Shown: positions 24,173 through 36,833, counted from the stretch's first letter. The stretch is DNA of 64,000 bases from Saposhnikovia divaricata (GCA_036435485.1 CM071597.1:7061881-7125880); one strand, 5' to 3'. Notes: generated by a model from the sequence alone, not told the origin. Made by a program: numbers and translations.

Positions 24173-24320
24173 AAATAATATTTAAATTTTATTTTTGAAA
24201 TTAAAGTGAACCTTTCAAACAAAAAAATGGGTATATGTTTGGCCCACTTAAAGAAAGTTTCACCTATTTCGCCTAAAGCAAAATCTCAATTCTCACAACC
24301 AATATGAGAAACTACATTAT

Positions 24321-24971
24321 TTTTTTTTGATGAAAGGTGACAATTCAATACATAAAAGCCATACGGCATCTACAAGAATGATCGAATCGATCAAACATAG
24401 AATAGGATGACATGCTCGTCTTCATAATTAAAATGAGACAAATAAGCAAATGTCTGAAAAAATGATATGCCTATAGATACTCGCTCTACGATCCATATCT
24501 TCGCCAAAATCCGTTTGAGTTATCGACCACAAATGAAGTTCCGACCGCTCTTATTGTTGAATCCGAACCAACTCTCACAAACAAAGGAGAGAAATCCACA
24601 CCTCTCACCAAAGAGAGAAAAACCACACCTCTCACCAAGGAGAGAAATCAAAATGAACTTACAAAAAATTGAAATTACACAACAAATCAAACTAAAACAA
24701 ATCTTAGATCTAGAAAACAGAACCTCAAAAACTAGAGAAACCAGACCCCTCTTCAGATCGAAGATCCACCAAGAATCTGGGAAGAAACCGAGGATCCACC
24801 ACAAATCGGAGAAGAAAAATTCTGGAACTCCGAGGAATCAGATCTAAGCACAAGAAGAACTAATTATTGAAGAAAACAAGAACAAAAAGCAAGGAAATTG
24901 GGCCTCCGGTCGGTGGAGGAGCCACCGCCGAAGGAAAAAGGAGACAGAGACGGTTGTTCTATACTTTTTTG
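24321..24971 (-). mobile_element. LINE-derived short retroposon with 17-bp target duplication
   Basis: Flanked by ATGAGAAACTACATTAT at 24304-24320 and 24972-24988. On the minus strand it starts with a GC-rich LINE-like leader (GGCGGTGGCTCCTCCACCG), has repeated TCTCTCC/GGTGAGAGG words, and ends ...TCACCTTTCATC followed by a short A run, the expected 3' end of a target-primed insertion. No RT frame remains (~650 bp), so it was mobilised in trans or is an internally deleted LINE. A 126-codon frame on the plus strand is a by-product. Confidence 0.75.
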
Positions 24972-25128
24972 ATGAGAAACTACATTATAATACAACCAAG
25001 TTGATTTTATTTATAAACTAAGTCCAAATGAGAACTAGAAAATAGTCATCACACTAAGGATAAAGACAATGATATTAATATTTTGGATATAAAGAATTAT
25101 ACATATAATTAATTACACGGAAAAGAGT

Positions 25129-25830
25129 TATATAAAAAACATTTCTACTAGTATGATTCAATTTCTTATTATTTAGAATTTTAATTAGAACCGTACGGAA
25201 ATATGAAATGGTTGCTTGCGGTAGCCATGGAAGAAAATTAAAGCAATGGTTATTAGGTGAAATTGAACAAATGATTAACGTGCAAAGCTTTGCTAGTTCA
25301 GCACGGCAACCTTTTGTTGTTGTTTTCAACTAACTGTTCCATTACTGAAAAAAAATCATTTCAAACCCTCATTAAAGTCTAACCACCCACTTAAGGATGA
25401 TAATTTCCTTAGCAATTTCACCTGCTTTACTGAAATTATAAAATCACTTTTCTTTACAAATGTCGGTAAAAGAGTTAAGCATTATACTAAAAATATACTC
25501 CCTCCGTCTCACTATGTGTCTCCTGTTTTGACTTTTTACACTATTTATTATAAACGGTTGATTATTAATTTACGCATAATCTATAAAACCAAATATAGTC
25601 ATGAGTGATCTTGTTGAATTCGTATTTATGAGTACTTTAATACAGTGAAGTTTTTATACTTAATACTAATACAAAATTGAAGATATTAACGATTAAAAGT
25701 GTGCGTTGACAAACGTATTTAGAGAAAACAGGAAACATATTATGAGACGGAGGGAGTACTAATATGCTGGAAACCTTTTCCTTGAGCAGTTTCAGAGAAG
25801 GGGGAGGTCGTCTGTGCTTCATTAGTCAAT
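25129..25830 (-). repeat. Third copy of the TNL 5' region and flank, interrupted by a MITE
   Basis: 25140-25497 and 25757-25825 follow 15880-16315 closely, including the region around GGTAGCCATGG and the AAGTCTAACCACCCACTT block. The copy is split at 25498-25756 by a MITE. Confidence 0.7.
25498..25756. mobile_element. Stowaway-like (Tc1/mariner) MITE, 259 bp, TA target site
   Basis: Ends CTCCCTCCGTCTCA and TGAGACGGAGGGAG are exact inverted repeats with TA on both sides, the hallmark of Stowaway MITEs. The paralogous stretch at 16262-16280 has the uninterrupted site AAAATATACTAATATGC, so the insertion and its TA duplication can be read directly. Confidence 0.9.
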
Positions 25831-26332
25831 GCCAAATTAGTTTATAATATTTTTTGGTACCAAATTTGTCCCTATTATTATTCATAACAACAACTAAAAG
25901 ACAGAATCTTTTATATTTGTTTATATTTTTTTAGTCTATTCGAGTCAGGTCCAGGGACTGTGAGATATTTGAAGATCAAATCCTAATTCCATGTAGCTGG
26001 CAGACTGCTTTCAGGGAATACCTCTACTATTGCAAAAATAAATAAATTATTCGTCTTGGTAAAACATTCACTCTTCTGTGAATATTTTTCTACAGAAAAA
26101 ATCAAGTGCTTTAAAAGAAAGAAATAAACAACTATGAAGTACCAAGATGATGGGAAAAAGATCGAATGATCAGAGGAAAGTGATTAATTTGAAGGATAGC
26201 TATTCAATGTATTAAATAATCAGATACACAAACGGCAGTTAAGAATACATCTGGTAACATTCCATTATAAAATCAACTTGTAGTTCAGTAGAAACTTGAA
26301 GTCTCCATTGCTGGACTCCTTTGAATCTTTGA
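25831..26332. other. Intergenic, downstream of the carboxypeptidase gene
   Basis: AT-rich, no supported gene. It includes the 3' side of the minus-strand carboxypeptidase gene. Confidence 0.5.
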
Positions 26333-28682
26333 TTAGTTCGCTTTGGACGGAGGAAGCTTTCCAGCCAAAAACGAAGAGAACATTGCAAGAGCGCGAGAAG
26401 GCTGGTAACTTGGAACAAAATGTCCAGATCCCCTTACTGTCACGAATGTCAAATTTTCATATCCAACTGTATATCCTCCCACCTTAAAACAATATCGTTA
26501 AAGAAATAACACATTGTGAGTATCAATTCATGGAGGAGTTTGTGTGTGCGCGTGCTAGTTATATAGTCTGTACCTCGGCTTGATTGTACCAAGGGTACAA
26601 TTGTGTTTTAACAGATGTTTGAAGAAGATCTATTGCATATCTTGTTGTTGTCACTGCCACCACAGCATCTGTGTCCCCGCTGTATATTATATACTCAATT
26701 TTCAATCAATAAAGTTCTTGAACTTTTTTTATCCGAGGCACTAACAGTTTAACACGTAATGTTTCTATCATAGAAAAGAGAAGATTGAATCACCTATACA
26801 GCCAAACACTGATGCCACTTTTCATTAGTTCCTTGATAACAGGCAACACTGTTGCTGGGGCTTCCGTCCAGTCAAGTAAATCGCTATAGTTAACAAAAGT
26901 CGATGAACTTATCAGTAACAACATGTATACATCAAGGTATATTAAGTCGTCCTGTACATTTTCATAGCTCATGCGAGGCACGACTACTGAACGAATACTT
27001 TCATAAGCTGCGACTTAATTATGTACACGTGTGTAAATATGTGCAGGTGTACGTGAGTGTGTTATATAGTACGCGAAAGAATATAATAGAGTTTAGTTAC
27101 CTGCAAGATTCCCATGACTTGGGAGGAACAGTGACATGCAGTGCTGACTGAACTTGCGGAGTATTCAAGTAATTGTTGATATAATTTTCTGAGCATGGAT
27201 CAAATCCTGATGTCTATTTTAAGTAAAAGTATTAATGATATAAGTGAACAAATAAGCTGTAAAAGATATTAACCTGTAAAAAGATTGTTAAAAACACATA
27301 CCGAGAATGAACCATTTTGAGAATCGCACAAGGGAGCATATATATCATAAGGATAGATATCGCCAATGTCTACTTGTTCAATGTAAGTTTGACATGCTTT
27401 TGAAATATTCACATTTGGCGAAAAGTTGCAGTTTAGGGTGATGCCCTCATGAGCTTCATCAGACATCATAGCATGTGACCAGTAGTAATCTACTGTTCCT
27501 GTGGTTCCTGTTTCCTCGTCTACATATGCGTTCCCAATCTGAAAATATAATATAGTCTTTATCAGTTCTTTTGATTCATTTTTTATGTCTGCAACCATGT
27601 GATTGCTTCATGTAAAGAACTTACTGCAATTCCTTTTAGGTTAATTACAGTCTGGTTAGTGATTTTGTTTGTTGTGAAGAATTAGTTGAGCTATTTGAGG
27701 AACATAGTGTCCTGCATAGCTCTCTCCAGTAATGAAGAAATCTCGGGTTTGGTACTCGGGAAATCTTTCTAGCCAGTTTATCAAAAAGGTATACGTATCT
27801 TCTGCAGTCTTTCTATCTCCAGTTACATAATCCGATGTTCTGTTAGAATATGAAAATCCAACACCCGCAGGGGATTCCAAGAATAATATATTTGCCTCTG
27901 CATTGCCAACGAAATTATTTTTAATTAACTATTGTCGTAATTTTAAGAAGAGATTAATGGCCATTTTTTTTGAGAAAAAGATATTCTACTTACCATTATT
28001 CCACGCATACTTGTTCTGGGATAAAGTTTTTCCGTCACTGTTGACTCTGAATGGTCCAAGTTCCATCATTGCTCCATTTCCAAATGAAGAACAGCCAGGC
28101 CCTGCAATCCAATTTGATTATAGTAACTATTAATTGAGGTTGCATTTGAATTTTGATTTGTTAATATCTGTTAAAAAACAGTGAAACTGTTGGTTCAAAC
28201 TTTGAACGACAATATTTTTACAAAAAGCTTTAGTTTCATAATTTCTGCTACGAATTGTGGCATGCCCTTTATATTGAGAAAGTGTTCTTCAATGGGATTC
28301 AACATTTACCTCCATTCAGCCATAGAACCAAAGGTTGGCTAGAAGAATTTTCAGACTGTGCAAAATAGTAGAAAAGTGCTCTTCCAGCAACCGGATCAAC
28401 TGTGACATATCCCGAGTATTGTTCAAAAGTTGCTCCATCAGGTTGCCCTGGCAATGATTCTACCTTGTCAGCTTCTTTCAATCCATCTTGACTTCCGACA
28501 TACACAGGCGAATACTCAGCACTCAGAACCTCATCACGAAAAGTAGATACAGAAGACATCCTTTTCGCCTTCTCAGCCTTGATATGCTTGTCAAGAGGGT
28601 TGTTTCCATTTCCACCATAACAATGTACAGAAGCCACTAGGCATAACAAAGAAAGTGATAAAAGAAATGTAATCTTTGTCAT
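26333..28682 (-). pseudogene. Serine carboxypeptidase-like protein (SCPL), eight exons, one frameshift
   Basis: Exons: 28682-28310, 28101-27994, 27897-27625, 27538-27302, 27213-27101, 26883-26794, 26679-26574, 26482-26333; all borders are GT-AG. The N-terminus is a signal peptide (hydrophobic core FLLSLSLLCLVAS). Seen: oxyanion region LWLNGG joined to PGCSS, nucleophile motif GESYAGHYVP, catalytic Asp in SGDTDA, catalytic His in GSGHFVP, so the alpha/beta-hydrolase triad is complete. The wording around LPGQP and QYSGYVTV fits the class II SCPL group (SCPL31-40-like). Such proteins enter the secretory pathway and act in the vacuole or cell wall as carboxypeptidases or acyltransferases. Exon 3 is 273 bases and exceeds the phase requirement by one. 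The frame is lost just after LILHNKQN (near 27655-27661) and is regained only in the shifted frame. Unless this is a sequencing error, the product stops before the Asp and His. Confidence 0.85.
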
Positions 28683-29158
28683 TCTTGATTGCTAGGCTTG
28701 CAAATTATAGCTTGCTTTGTTGCTGCAACTACATTCATACTAATGTCCTTTTATACATGTTAACTTTTGTAATAAAACTGTTGGAAGTTTCACTTAATAC
28801 TTATTCTGGCCGGTTTACAGTATATGATTAAATAGTTTAAAGTTGTTTGGGATTTTGTAAACCATGTTTTTATTAAAACATGTATACATCTAATAGTTCT
28901 AAAAATCTTTTGTTAGCCCCTTCAAATCTTCCAAACAGTGGAGGATGAAATTTAAAGTTAAATCTGGCCAATGAATAAGCGGGCTACAAAGAGCCGGTTT
29001 GGGAAAGTCAAATACAGATTCTGGTGAATATTTGTTTTATAAAGTAAGAGTAAGTTTAAATTAACTTAATTTTCAGAAATTGGTTTTGTTTTCGAAAATA
29101 ATCTTTACAAAATTGAAGAAACTATCCAATCAAACAACATTATGAAAATATAATTCTT
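28683..29158 (-). promoter_or_regulatory. Upstream region of the SCPL gene
   Basis: Immediate 5' flank with a short leader. No further gene is seen up to the CYP fragment. Confidence 0.35.
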
Positions 29159-29560
29159 CTAGAAAAAAGTTAGATACACGAACTTCAGGTAATCCATGAA
29201 CCTCTCTGGTTGAAAAGCCAGGGGATTCATCCATAGCTTAGGATCGCGTCCAATAGCCCATGCATTGACTAGCACTTGTGAATTCTTTGGAACGGTGTAG
29301 CCATAGAGTTGAACTTCTTTTTCTACTTGGCGTGGTATTAATAAGGGGACCGGTGGGTGTAACCTCATAGTTTCTTTCACAATACATTGCAAATAAACCA
29401 ACTTACAAATGTCTGCTTCTTGTATAATCTTGCCTTTTCCGATCACTTGGTTCAGCTCAGCTTTCACCTTTACCAATACTGTTTCTGAATTTCGTAATAT
29501 CTCAGACATCACCCATTCCACTGTGCTTGAAGTTGTATCTGTTCCTATACTGAATAAGTC
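29159..29560 (-). pseudogene. Cytochrome P450 fragment (CYP76-like)
   Basis: Begins at a splice-acceptor-like GGCAG before DLFSIGTDTTSSTVEW, the I-helix oxygen-activation motif. It continues with the K-helix KETMRLHPPVPLLIPR (ExxR) and the PERF region (FQPERF). After that the frame degenerates (FMDYLKFVYLTFF) and the heme-binding FxxGxRxCxG loop is absent. The first exon is also absent. Wording is closest to the CYP76 clan (membrane monooxygenases of specialised metabolism). Only ~130 of ~500 residues are present, so it is a dead fragment. Confidence 0.75.
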
Positions 29561-29877
29561 CTGCCTATTTGTTTTAATGACTGGAATTTATTAAATCCTA
29601 ATATAGTAGGTACAAGAACACATGCAGGTTTCCGCAGAGGTACAAATCCTTGGCTACTAAGAAATTTAAGGAAGACAAAACTAATTATCAACTGACTCGA
29701 CCATGTTTATAGATTGAACTCTATAGTATATTTTCTGAAGGTACTCATCCTTAAAACACAGACACAACGACACACACACACACACAAAATTCAACTGAAG
29801 ACGCACTCTTATAGCATAAATATTTTATTTACTAATTAAAACCGAGGATGAGAAGAATAACTCACCATAAATAGGTT
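29561..29877. other. Short intergenic stretch
   Basis: No gene seen. Contains a small (AC)n run near 29768-29788. Confidence 0.4.
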
Positions 29878-30603
29878 ATGGATTTGAGCTTCATCAATTT
29901 CATCTGTGTTGAAACCACTGTAGCTATGAGATTTTTAGTACTAAAATCTGACATAGACGGTATAGTGACAAACACGATAGTTGAATTTCGTGATGCTACA
30001 TTCTTTGAGGATGTCTACTCTATGAAGACTGGAGTGACTCAAGATACTTCTAATGAAGATCCTACTCACACATCGAGTTCTATTCCCGATCATGTGGAAA
30101 AGATGACAAATGTGGGGGAGGAACCTAGTAGTAGCTATACTCCTAAAGAAGTAGAGGAACCACGAAGGAGTAAGGGTGCAAAGGTAGTCAAGGATTTTGG
30201 TAGTGATTTTCTCACTTACAATATCGAGGACGAACCTTTAACTTTCCGACAAGCTATGGATTCTTCAGAATCTAAGCACTGGAAGGGCGCTGTAAAGAGT
30301 GAAATTGACTCTATTGTTTCTAATGGAACATGGGAGTTAGTTGATCTCCCTCCTGGGTGTTCTACTATCGGTTGCAGATGGATTTTCAAAAGGAAGTTGA
30401 ACCCTGACGGCTCAATAGATAAGTATAAAGCTAGACTGGTAGCTAAGGGTTTCAAACAAAAGGAGGGCATTGATTACTTTGATACATACTCTCTTGTAGC
30501 TAGAATGACAACAATCCGAATACTTGTAGCATTGGTCGAAGAGTGGATCACGGACGCTCATCTTTGGAGCATAAATTGCCTTCGTGTCCATATTAAATAT
30601 TGA
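29878..30603 (+). pseudogene. Copia fragment: end of integrase to start of reverse transcriptase
   Basis: A 241-codon frame. Residues ~27-45 resemble the integrase C-terminal VES/RDATF region. From ~105 the copia RT N-terminus is clear: WKGAVKSEIDSIVSNGTWEL, then CRWIFKRKLNPDGS and KARLVAKGFKQKEGIDYFDT. It stops before the catalytic YVDD. The match breaks off at ~30550, followed by unrelated sequence. It cannot be functional. Its order relative to the gag-integrase piece to the right is reversed, so two different insertions or a rearrangement are involved. Confidence 0.8.
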
Positions 30604-30946
30604 GAATATTGGGGGTCGCTGAGAGTCAAACTTGGGACCTCCGTGTGTCTGAGCTCTGATACCACGTTAAGAATCAGTCCATCTAAAACATTAAGGTGTT
30701 AGAGGAAGGACTTCAGAGTTGTAGACAAGCCAAACCTAGAAGTCTGGTCACCAGATGTCACTAGACGCGCCGTCAGAAGCCGCCAGACGCTGCTAGACGC
30801 GCCCACGCGCCGATGCGTGTGGCATCCTACAGTACTTTTTCGGCGAAGTTGCAGAAGACATTCTTGTTCGCCCCGTCCTTCCGATTCCAATAGTATATCT
30901 TGGTTAGTTAAGACTTGACTAAGATTTAAGGAGGAAAAGGGGGGAA
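30604..30946 (-). mobile_element. LTR-like junction with a minus-strand tRNA-Met primer site
   Basis: GAGCTCTGATACCAC (30650-30664) is the reverse complement of the tRNA-iMet primer site TGGTATCAGAGC. Next to it, GTCCATCTAAAACATTAAGG reads like the edge of a minus-strand LTR. At 30927-30947 a purine run (AAGGAGGAAAAGGGGGGAA) precedes TGTTAT, as a polypurine tract would precede an LTR. The pieces belong to at least two elements and no complete one can be drawn. Confidence 0.4.
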
Positions 30947-33457
30947 TTGTTATTTGAATATTATTTTATAATGACGGATACTGGTGACTCTGTAATTTCA
31001 AGAAGAAGTACTGCTATAAGTATCAGTAAATTGGGGTTCCATAGTACTCCATTTGTAAGTCCTAAATTCGATGGGAAAAATTTCCTTGAATGGTCGAAAG
31101 CCTGCACGATGGCCCTTAAATCACATAAATTGATGAAATATATTAATGGTAAAGTCAAGCAACCCCTAGAGATAGATGCAGACTTTGATGATTGGTATTC
31201 AGAAAATGCCATGGTGTGTTCTTGGTTGTCCAACTCTATGGAGGTGCATATTCGCAAAATCTATATCTTTATTGACAGAGCCGAAGAAGTGTGGAAGTCT
31301 CTTACCCGGACATATTCTTTTTCCGGAAATGTAGCCAAGCGATTTAAAGTAAAATGGAAGATTTGGCCATTGGCTCAAGAAGGTAGAACTCTTGCTCAGT
31401 ATTACTCAGAGCTGACATCCCTATGGAGTGAATTAGATCATTACACTATTTTTGTATGCAAACATGCCGAAGATCAGGAGAAATATCAAAAAATGATGAC
31501 TGGAGAACGGGTGCTGAAATTTCTGGATGGACTGTCTGATGAGTATGACTCAATCAAAAATCAACTTATCGGACATGTTCCCTTTCCGACTGTCGAGGAT
31601 GCATATGGCCACGTTCAATTAAAGGAAAGTCGAAAGCAAAGCATGGCCCCTACGACTCCCTTTGATAGATCTGCACTTATAACTGGAAAAATTCTGCAAC
31701 TTGAGCTAGAAATAGAAGAGCAGTTTCCAGTGGCTCTTATGGGTGAAAGATCTACTCTTCAGTGTGATTATTGCAACAAGATGAATCACACCCGTGTGAA
31801 TTACTTTATCCTACACCCTCACCTAAAAATCAGAGGACGTGGAGGATGCAGCCAAGGTGGCTATCGAGGTGTATCATCCAGAGGTACAGGCAGGAATACA
31901 GGCAGGGGCAATCCTTTTAATGCTCATTATGCAGTGTCAGAATATGAGGTGTCTCCTTCAACAGGAACAATGACCCCTTCAGAACTCAACAACTTTCGAC
32001 AGTTAATGTTCTAATTGAACACTACTCCATCAACACCCACTGCTAATTCTGCTCATGCAGGTATATCTTGTCACTTTACCTTCGATAAATGTTCTAATTC
32101 ATGGATTATTGATTCCAGAGCATCAGCACAAATGACGGGAAATTCTAGTTTCCTAGAATCATATTATGGTGAAATAGGCAATATTCGTGTTGCCAATGGA
32201 GTTATTGTACCTGTTCATGGACAAGGCACTTCTCACTGTCTCTCAACATCATTGTCGTTATATGATGTGTTACATGTTCTCTCCTTAACAATAAACTTAC
32301 TATCTGTTCAGCGTATTACTGAAAATCTTAATTGTTCAGCAACCTTTTTTCCTTCTCATTGTGTGTTTCAGGATCTGGCGACAGGCAAGGTCCTTGGCAG
32401 TGGTAAAGTGGTAGATGGACTATATATTATGGAAAGTAATTTTGTTATGCCTTCGACAAATTATCAGGTGTCATCTACACCTAATCCTACATCTAGTCCT
32501 ATTTTAGAATCCTTGTACCAATGACATAGACGGTTAGGCCATCCATCTTTTGGTGTTTTATCGCATCTTTTTCCTACTTTAGCATCAAAATGTAAAAAGG
32601 AGGAATTTTTCTATGAACCGTGTCAATTGGCCAAACATAAAAGGTCATCTTATCCATCAAGAAATAAAAGAAGTTCTACTCTTTTTTCTACTATTCATAC
32701 TGATGTTTGGGGTCCATTTAGACATCCTACATATTATGGGTATATGTGGTTTGTTGTCTTTGTTGATTGTCCTTCTCGACTTACTTTTGTATATCTTCTT
32801 AAACACAAAAGTGAAGTGTTTGGATGTTTTAAATCCTTTCACCACATGATACAAACACAGTTAAATGCCACTGTTAAAATTCTTCGGAGCGATAATGGTA
32901 CTGAGTATGATGGGCCATTTGCGTCTTATTTAGACACATATGGGATTCTTCATCAAACTACATGTGTTAAAACCTCTCAGCAAAATGGGGTTGCTGAAAG
33001 AAAAATTGGTCACTTACAATAGGTAGCACGGTCCCTTATGTTAACTATGCATGTACCTAAACATCTTTGGGGTGAGGCAGTCATGACTGCCGCATATCTG
33101 ATCAACCGTCTCCCTTCACGTGTTCTACAATTCAGAACACCATTGTCTTTTGTTCCTGCACCTTCCTCTCATCCATTGCCTCTTCAGTTATTTGGGAGTG
33201 TTTGCTTTGTTCACAATCATTCTCCCTCAGGGGACAAACCTGATTCTTGTGCTCTCCAATGTGTTTTCATTGGTTATACACCAACTCAAAAGGGATATAA
33301 GTGTTATCATCCTCCTTCACATCGCACTTTTGTCAATCATGACGTTACTTTTTGGGAGTCAATTTCGTATATCTCTCATGGCTCCTCCTCTTTTCTTCAG
33401 GGGGAGATTTTTAGTATTTCTTTGATTCTTTTCTTGGCTGTAAATACTAAAACATGA
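30947..33457 (+). pseudogene. Copia gag-protease-integrase, one frame with three stops, RT missing
   Basis: A single frame runs throughout, broken by TAA 32012-32014, TGA 32522-32524 (in the LWHRRLGH-type motif) and TAG 33020-33022. Gag starts near ATG 30971. A zinc knuckle begins CDYCNKMNHT but its last Cys is replaced. Protease reads WIIDSRAS where DSGAS is expected. The GAG-pre-integrase HRRLGH and integrase core with D (HTDVWGP), D (LRSDNGTEY) and E (QQNGVAERK) are visible, but the integrase zinc finger has lost a Cys (FYEPC). Homology ends near 33400, with RT and RNase H absent. The element was part of the Ty1/copia group and is dead. Confidence 0.85.
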
Positions 33458-34428
33458 AGGTTTGGAAAATTTTAGTGGAAGGACATTAATATGATACGAA
33501 TATGATGCTTACAGCATTCACGGGCAAAGGTCGTCCCCAACCTATGTCATAGTAGCTTATTGTTTTTGTTATTGAAAGTTTTGGTTATCTTAAACTTTAT
33601 CACTTAAGATAATTAAATCCTAAATCGTCAATTATAATATCAAATATGAACACCATGGTGAATTTAAGATAACTTCGCAATTAGTAACCTCTATAATTTA
33701 CACCAAGGCTACGATATCCGTCTCTATGAAAGAATGTTATTACTATATAATTATGATTGTGTACAATCTTTGCTGGCAGATTTTGAGCTATAAATTAGAA
33801 GATGCACTTCAAATAATTTAAACACTTACGGATAATTGAATTCAAATTTTTTATAGGAGCATTAAGTTTGTTAGGCAATTACACAAACACAAAAGATACG
33901 ATATATATACAATTAAAACATAAACATAATTTGTCTCAACAAAATTTGGTACCTCAACTATACTAATGTATATAATTAAAACATAAAACACACAATATAT
34001 ACACAATTAAGACACATACTCTACATCTTAGCAAGCCACAATAAGGATATTCAAAGTAGTACCTTAACTTAAGTTGGTATGATTGAGAGAATCAATGTAG
34101 TCAGTTGTCGGAATTGGCCATGGAAAATTGGAGGAGGAACCGGTGACAATTAAGATATGATGTTGTAGAACTTGGGGTTAAATCAGGAAATAAAAATAAC
34201 AATTGGCGGAGGAAGGTGCGGAAAATACCGGATTTATTATGCATTTTGTAATGGGGTATCAGTTATTACGCATCTGGCGCTCGGGTAATACTCAATACGC
34301 AAATCTGGTTTGGGTACTGTTAGATATTTTTTAAAAGAAAAATGATACGCAATGTAGACTTGAGATATAATTACTTTTATATTGCAACACACGCATTTAC
34401 AAATGGGGTGATATGATACTACTGTATA
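33458..34428. other. AT-rich DNA with an ACGCAT-type repeat
   Basis: No gene seen. 34200-34440 contains repeated words (TACGCA, GGGGTATCA, ACACGCATTTAC) that recur at 43110-43140, 43770-43930 and in the fold-back element at 51.4-51.8 kb. Confidence 0.5.
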
Positions 34429-34792
34429 TGCATTGGGGTATTATTTTTTTTTGACAAAATGCATACAATTATATTACTGGATCAAACAACTCAATATAAC
34501 AGCGGGACAAACCCCCGACTGTCAACACGACCAGGCTGAATAACAAATAAATTGTTTTCTGATCGTTCAACAAGATGAACATAAAAGTTCTTGAAGCTAA
34601 AAACAAATTCGAAAACATCCCAAGCGATCCAAACTGCGCCAAAATCCCTGAAAACAGCGATATCACAATTGACCACATCACATAAAAACCTGTTGATATC
34701 CCAGTGTTCAGAATCCTCACTCCAGCTATCTACATGCCGGATACCAGCTATAGACATGCCGAGCATGGAAACCCCCAAAGGATGAGTAACAC

Positions 34793-36827
34793 TGATAAGT
34801 GCATAATTTTGCATATTTTTATTGCCTATTTATTGTTTGAATTCGTATTTTAATAAATTATTTTGTTGCATTTCAGGAAATTCAAGAAAAATTGAAGAAA
34901 TTGCAAAATAAAGAAATAAAGGTCAAAGAAGAGAAAAAGAAGAAGAAGAAGGACCAAAATAGAAGAAAAGGAAAGAAGAGGGAGTTTGGTGCAAAAGCTG
35001 AATTTTTATTTAAAAACTAAAAAAGAAAAAAAAATAAATAAAAAAATAAAAATAAAAATGGAGGGCTAGGATTTAATCCCACCAAACAAAAATGAATGGT
35101 GGGGATTAATCCACACCAACCACAAATCTCCTTTAAATAGCCTTAATTTCCCTTGTAAAAGAGCAACTTGGAATTAGGAGTAGATTAGGCTTAGGATCAG
35201 TTTTAGTTTCCTCCAAAAATTTATAGTTGTAATATATATTTGTAAGCATTTATTTTGAATTATTAGTTAATATTTTCTGCTGCACTCATTTTAATTGGTT
35301 CGGTTTATTATTATTATCAGAATTTTAATTCCTGTACCCATTTTCATAAACATAAGTACATAATATCTTCCCTGTTCTCTTTTGTTTTCACTGCAAACAT
35401 CAATTTCCATCTCCTCCCTCATCCAATTTCTCTTGTCTCGCGCCCTCTCCTTCCTATTTGTTAATCCCGATTTCTTTCTTGCCCATTTCCCTTTCTTCTT
35501 ACTGCTGGTACACACGCAAACACCCGCTCCTGTCTTCCTTTTCGTTGTTTTTTTTTATAAACCCAACAGAACTATCCCCTCCTCCTTTCGTCGATTTCTG
35601 TCGAGTTTTTTCTTCAAGATTACGAATTGTTACTGAGTTTGGATTCATTGTTTTTGGGGTTTATGAGTCTTGTTGTTTCGATTGTTTTTGCTGAGTGCTT
35701 GTTTCGTTTTCTGTGGTTTCATTCTTGCGGTTGAATTGTTACGTTTCTGAGTTTTCCGAATGCTGTGTAATGCTGAGTTTTGTTGATTTCCGATTCTCGA
35801 GTTCTTGGTTCTGTTGTGCCGTTTTGTCTATAGCTTTTAGAGTTCTGAGTTCTGAGTTTTGTGCCGTTTTTGATTTAAATCAAGTTCTTGTTCTTAAGAT
35901 GAGTTTGTTGTTTGGTCTGTTTGGTACACAGGGTCTGTTTGGTTTTGTTCTAGTCACCAATGTTGCTGGGTTGCTTGTTGCTGTCTAACTATTGTTCTAA
36001 GTTGTTTTGTGGCTGCTGTTTTCATAGTATTATGATCGTTAAGTAATTTTTCATAGTTTGTGTTCCTTGTTTTACCGAGTTGTGGTCGAGTTAGAAGTCT
36101 GGAAGTTTGTAATGTTCGATTAAGTCATTGCCAAGTATCTTATTGTTTTTGTCACTAAGTTTCTATGTGTCTAAGTCCATGTGCTTGTTTTTAGTTCCGA
36201 ACTGCTAGCTGTGGTATTTCGCTGTGTTGTCAATGAGTTTGTTCTTGTCCGAATAGTATCCACGTTGCTGCGATGCGATTTTGTCGAGTCTGTGTGTGAT
36301 TAATCTAATGACGAGTTGCTGTGATTGTTTGAGTTGTTGTAATTGTTTGCTAAAATCTGTTTGATGATTTCTGCCTTTGCTGCAAAGTTTTAAGTCATGA
36401 TGCCGAGTCTGTCTGTCTTGGTTAAGTTTTCTGTAAATAAAAAAATAATAATTCAAAAATAAATTTCGAATTCAGAATTTTTAGTAGTGATTTAATTTTT
36501 GTGTTTGATTAATTTGTATAAAAATAGAGTAATTAATTTCTTTTTAATAGTAATTTATCAATTAAGATTTTTATCTTCTTTTGAATTTTAAATTGTTAAA
36601 TTAAATTTAGATTAGATTAAATCCTCTTTTTGTAATAGTTTAAATTTTCTTTTAGGAAAAAAAGAAAAAATAAAAATCCAAATTTACAAAAATCCCAACT
36701 TGTTCTAATCCGCCTAAATTAAAAGTTAAGGTTTTGCGAAAATATTATTCCCTGTGGATCGAATCTTAAATATTAAAACGATGATCGTGCGCTTGCGATA
36801 TTTAATTGTACCATTTCCGCCACATCA
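34793..36827 (+). repeat. E2 5' LTR (2,035 bp)
   Basis: Starts TGATAAGTGCATAATTTTGC and ends CCGCCACATCA. Towards the end it carries CCCTGTGGATCGAA and GCGCTTGCG. Several 60-100 codon frames here appear identically in the other LTR and are not genes. Confidence 0.93.
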
Positions 36828-36833
36828 AGTTTT

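Noticed and set aside
24467..24847. 126-codon plus-strand frame
   Set aside because: Lies wholly inside the LINE-derived insertion and is Lys/Ser/Arg low complexity.
35291..36456. Five short frames (60-100 codons) repeated at 40926-42091
   Set aside because: They lie inside the E2 LTRs and repeat at exactly 5,635 bases, so they are LTR sequence, not genes.
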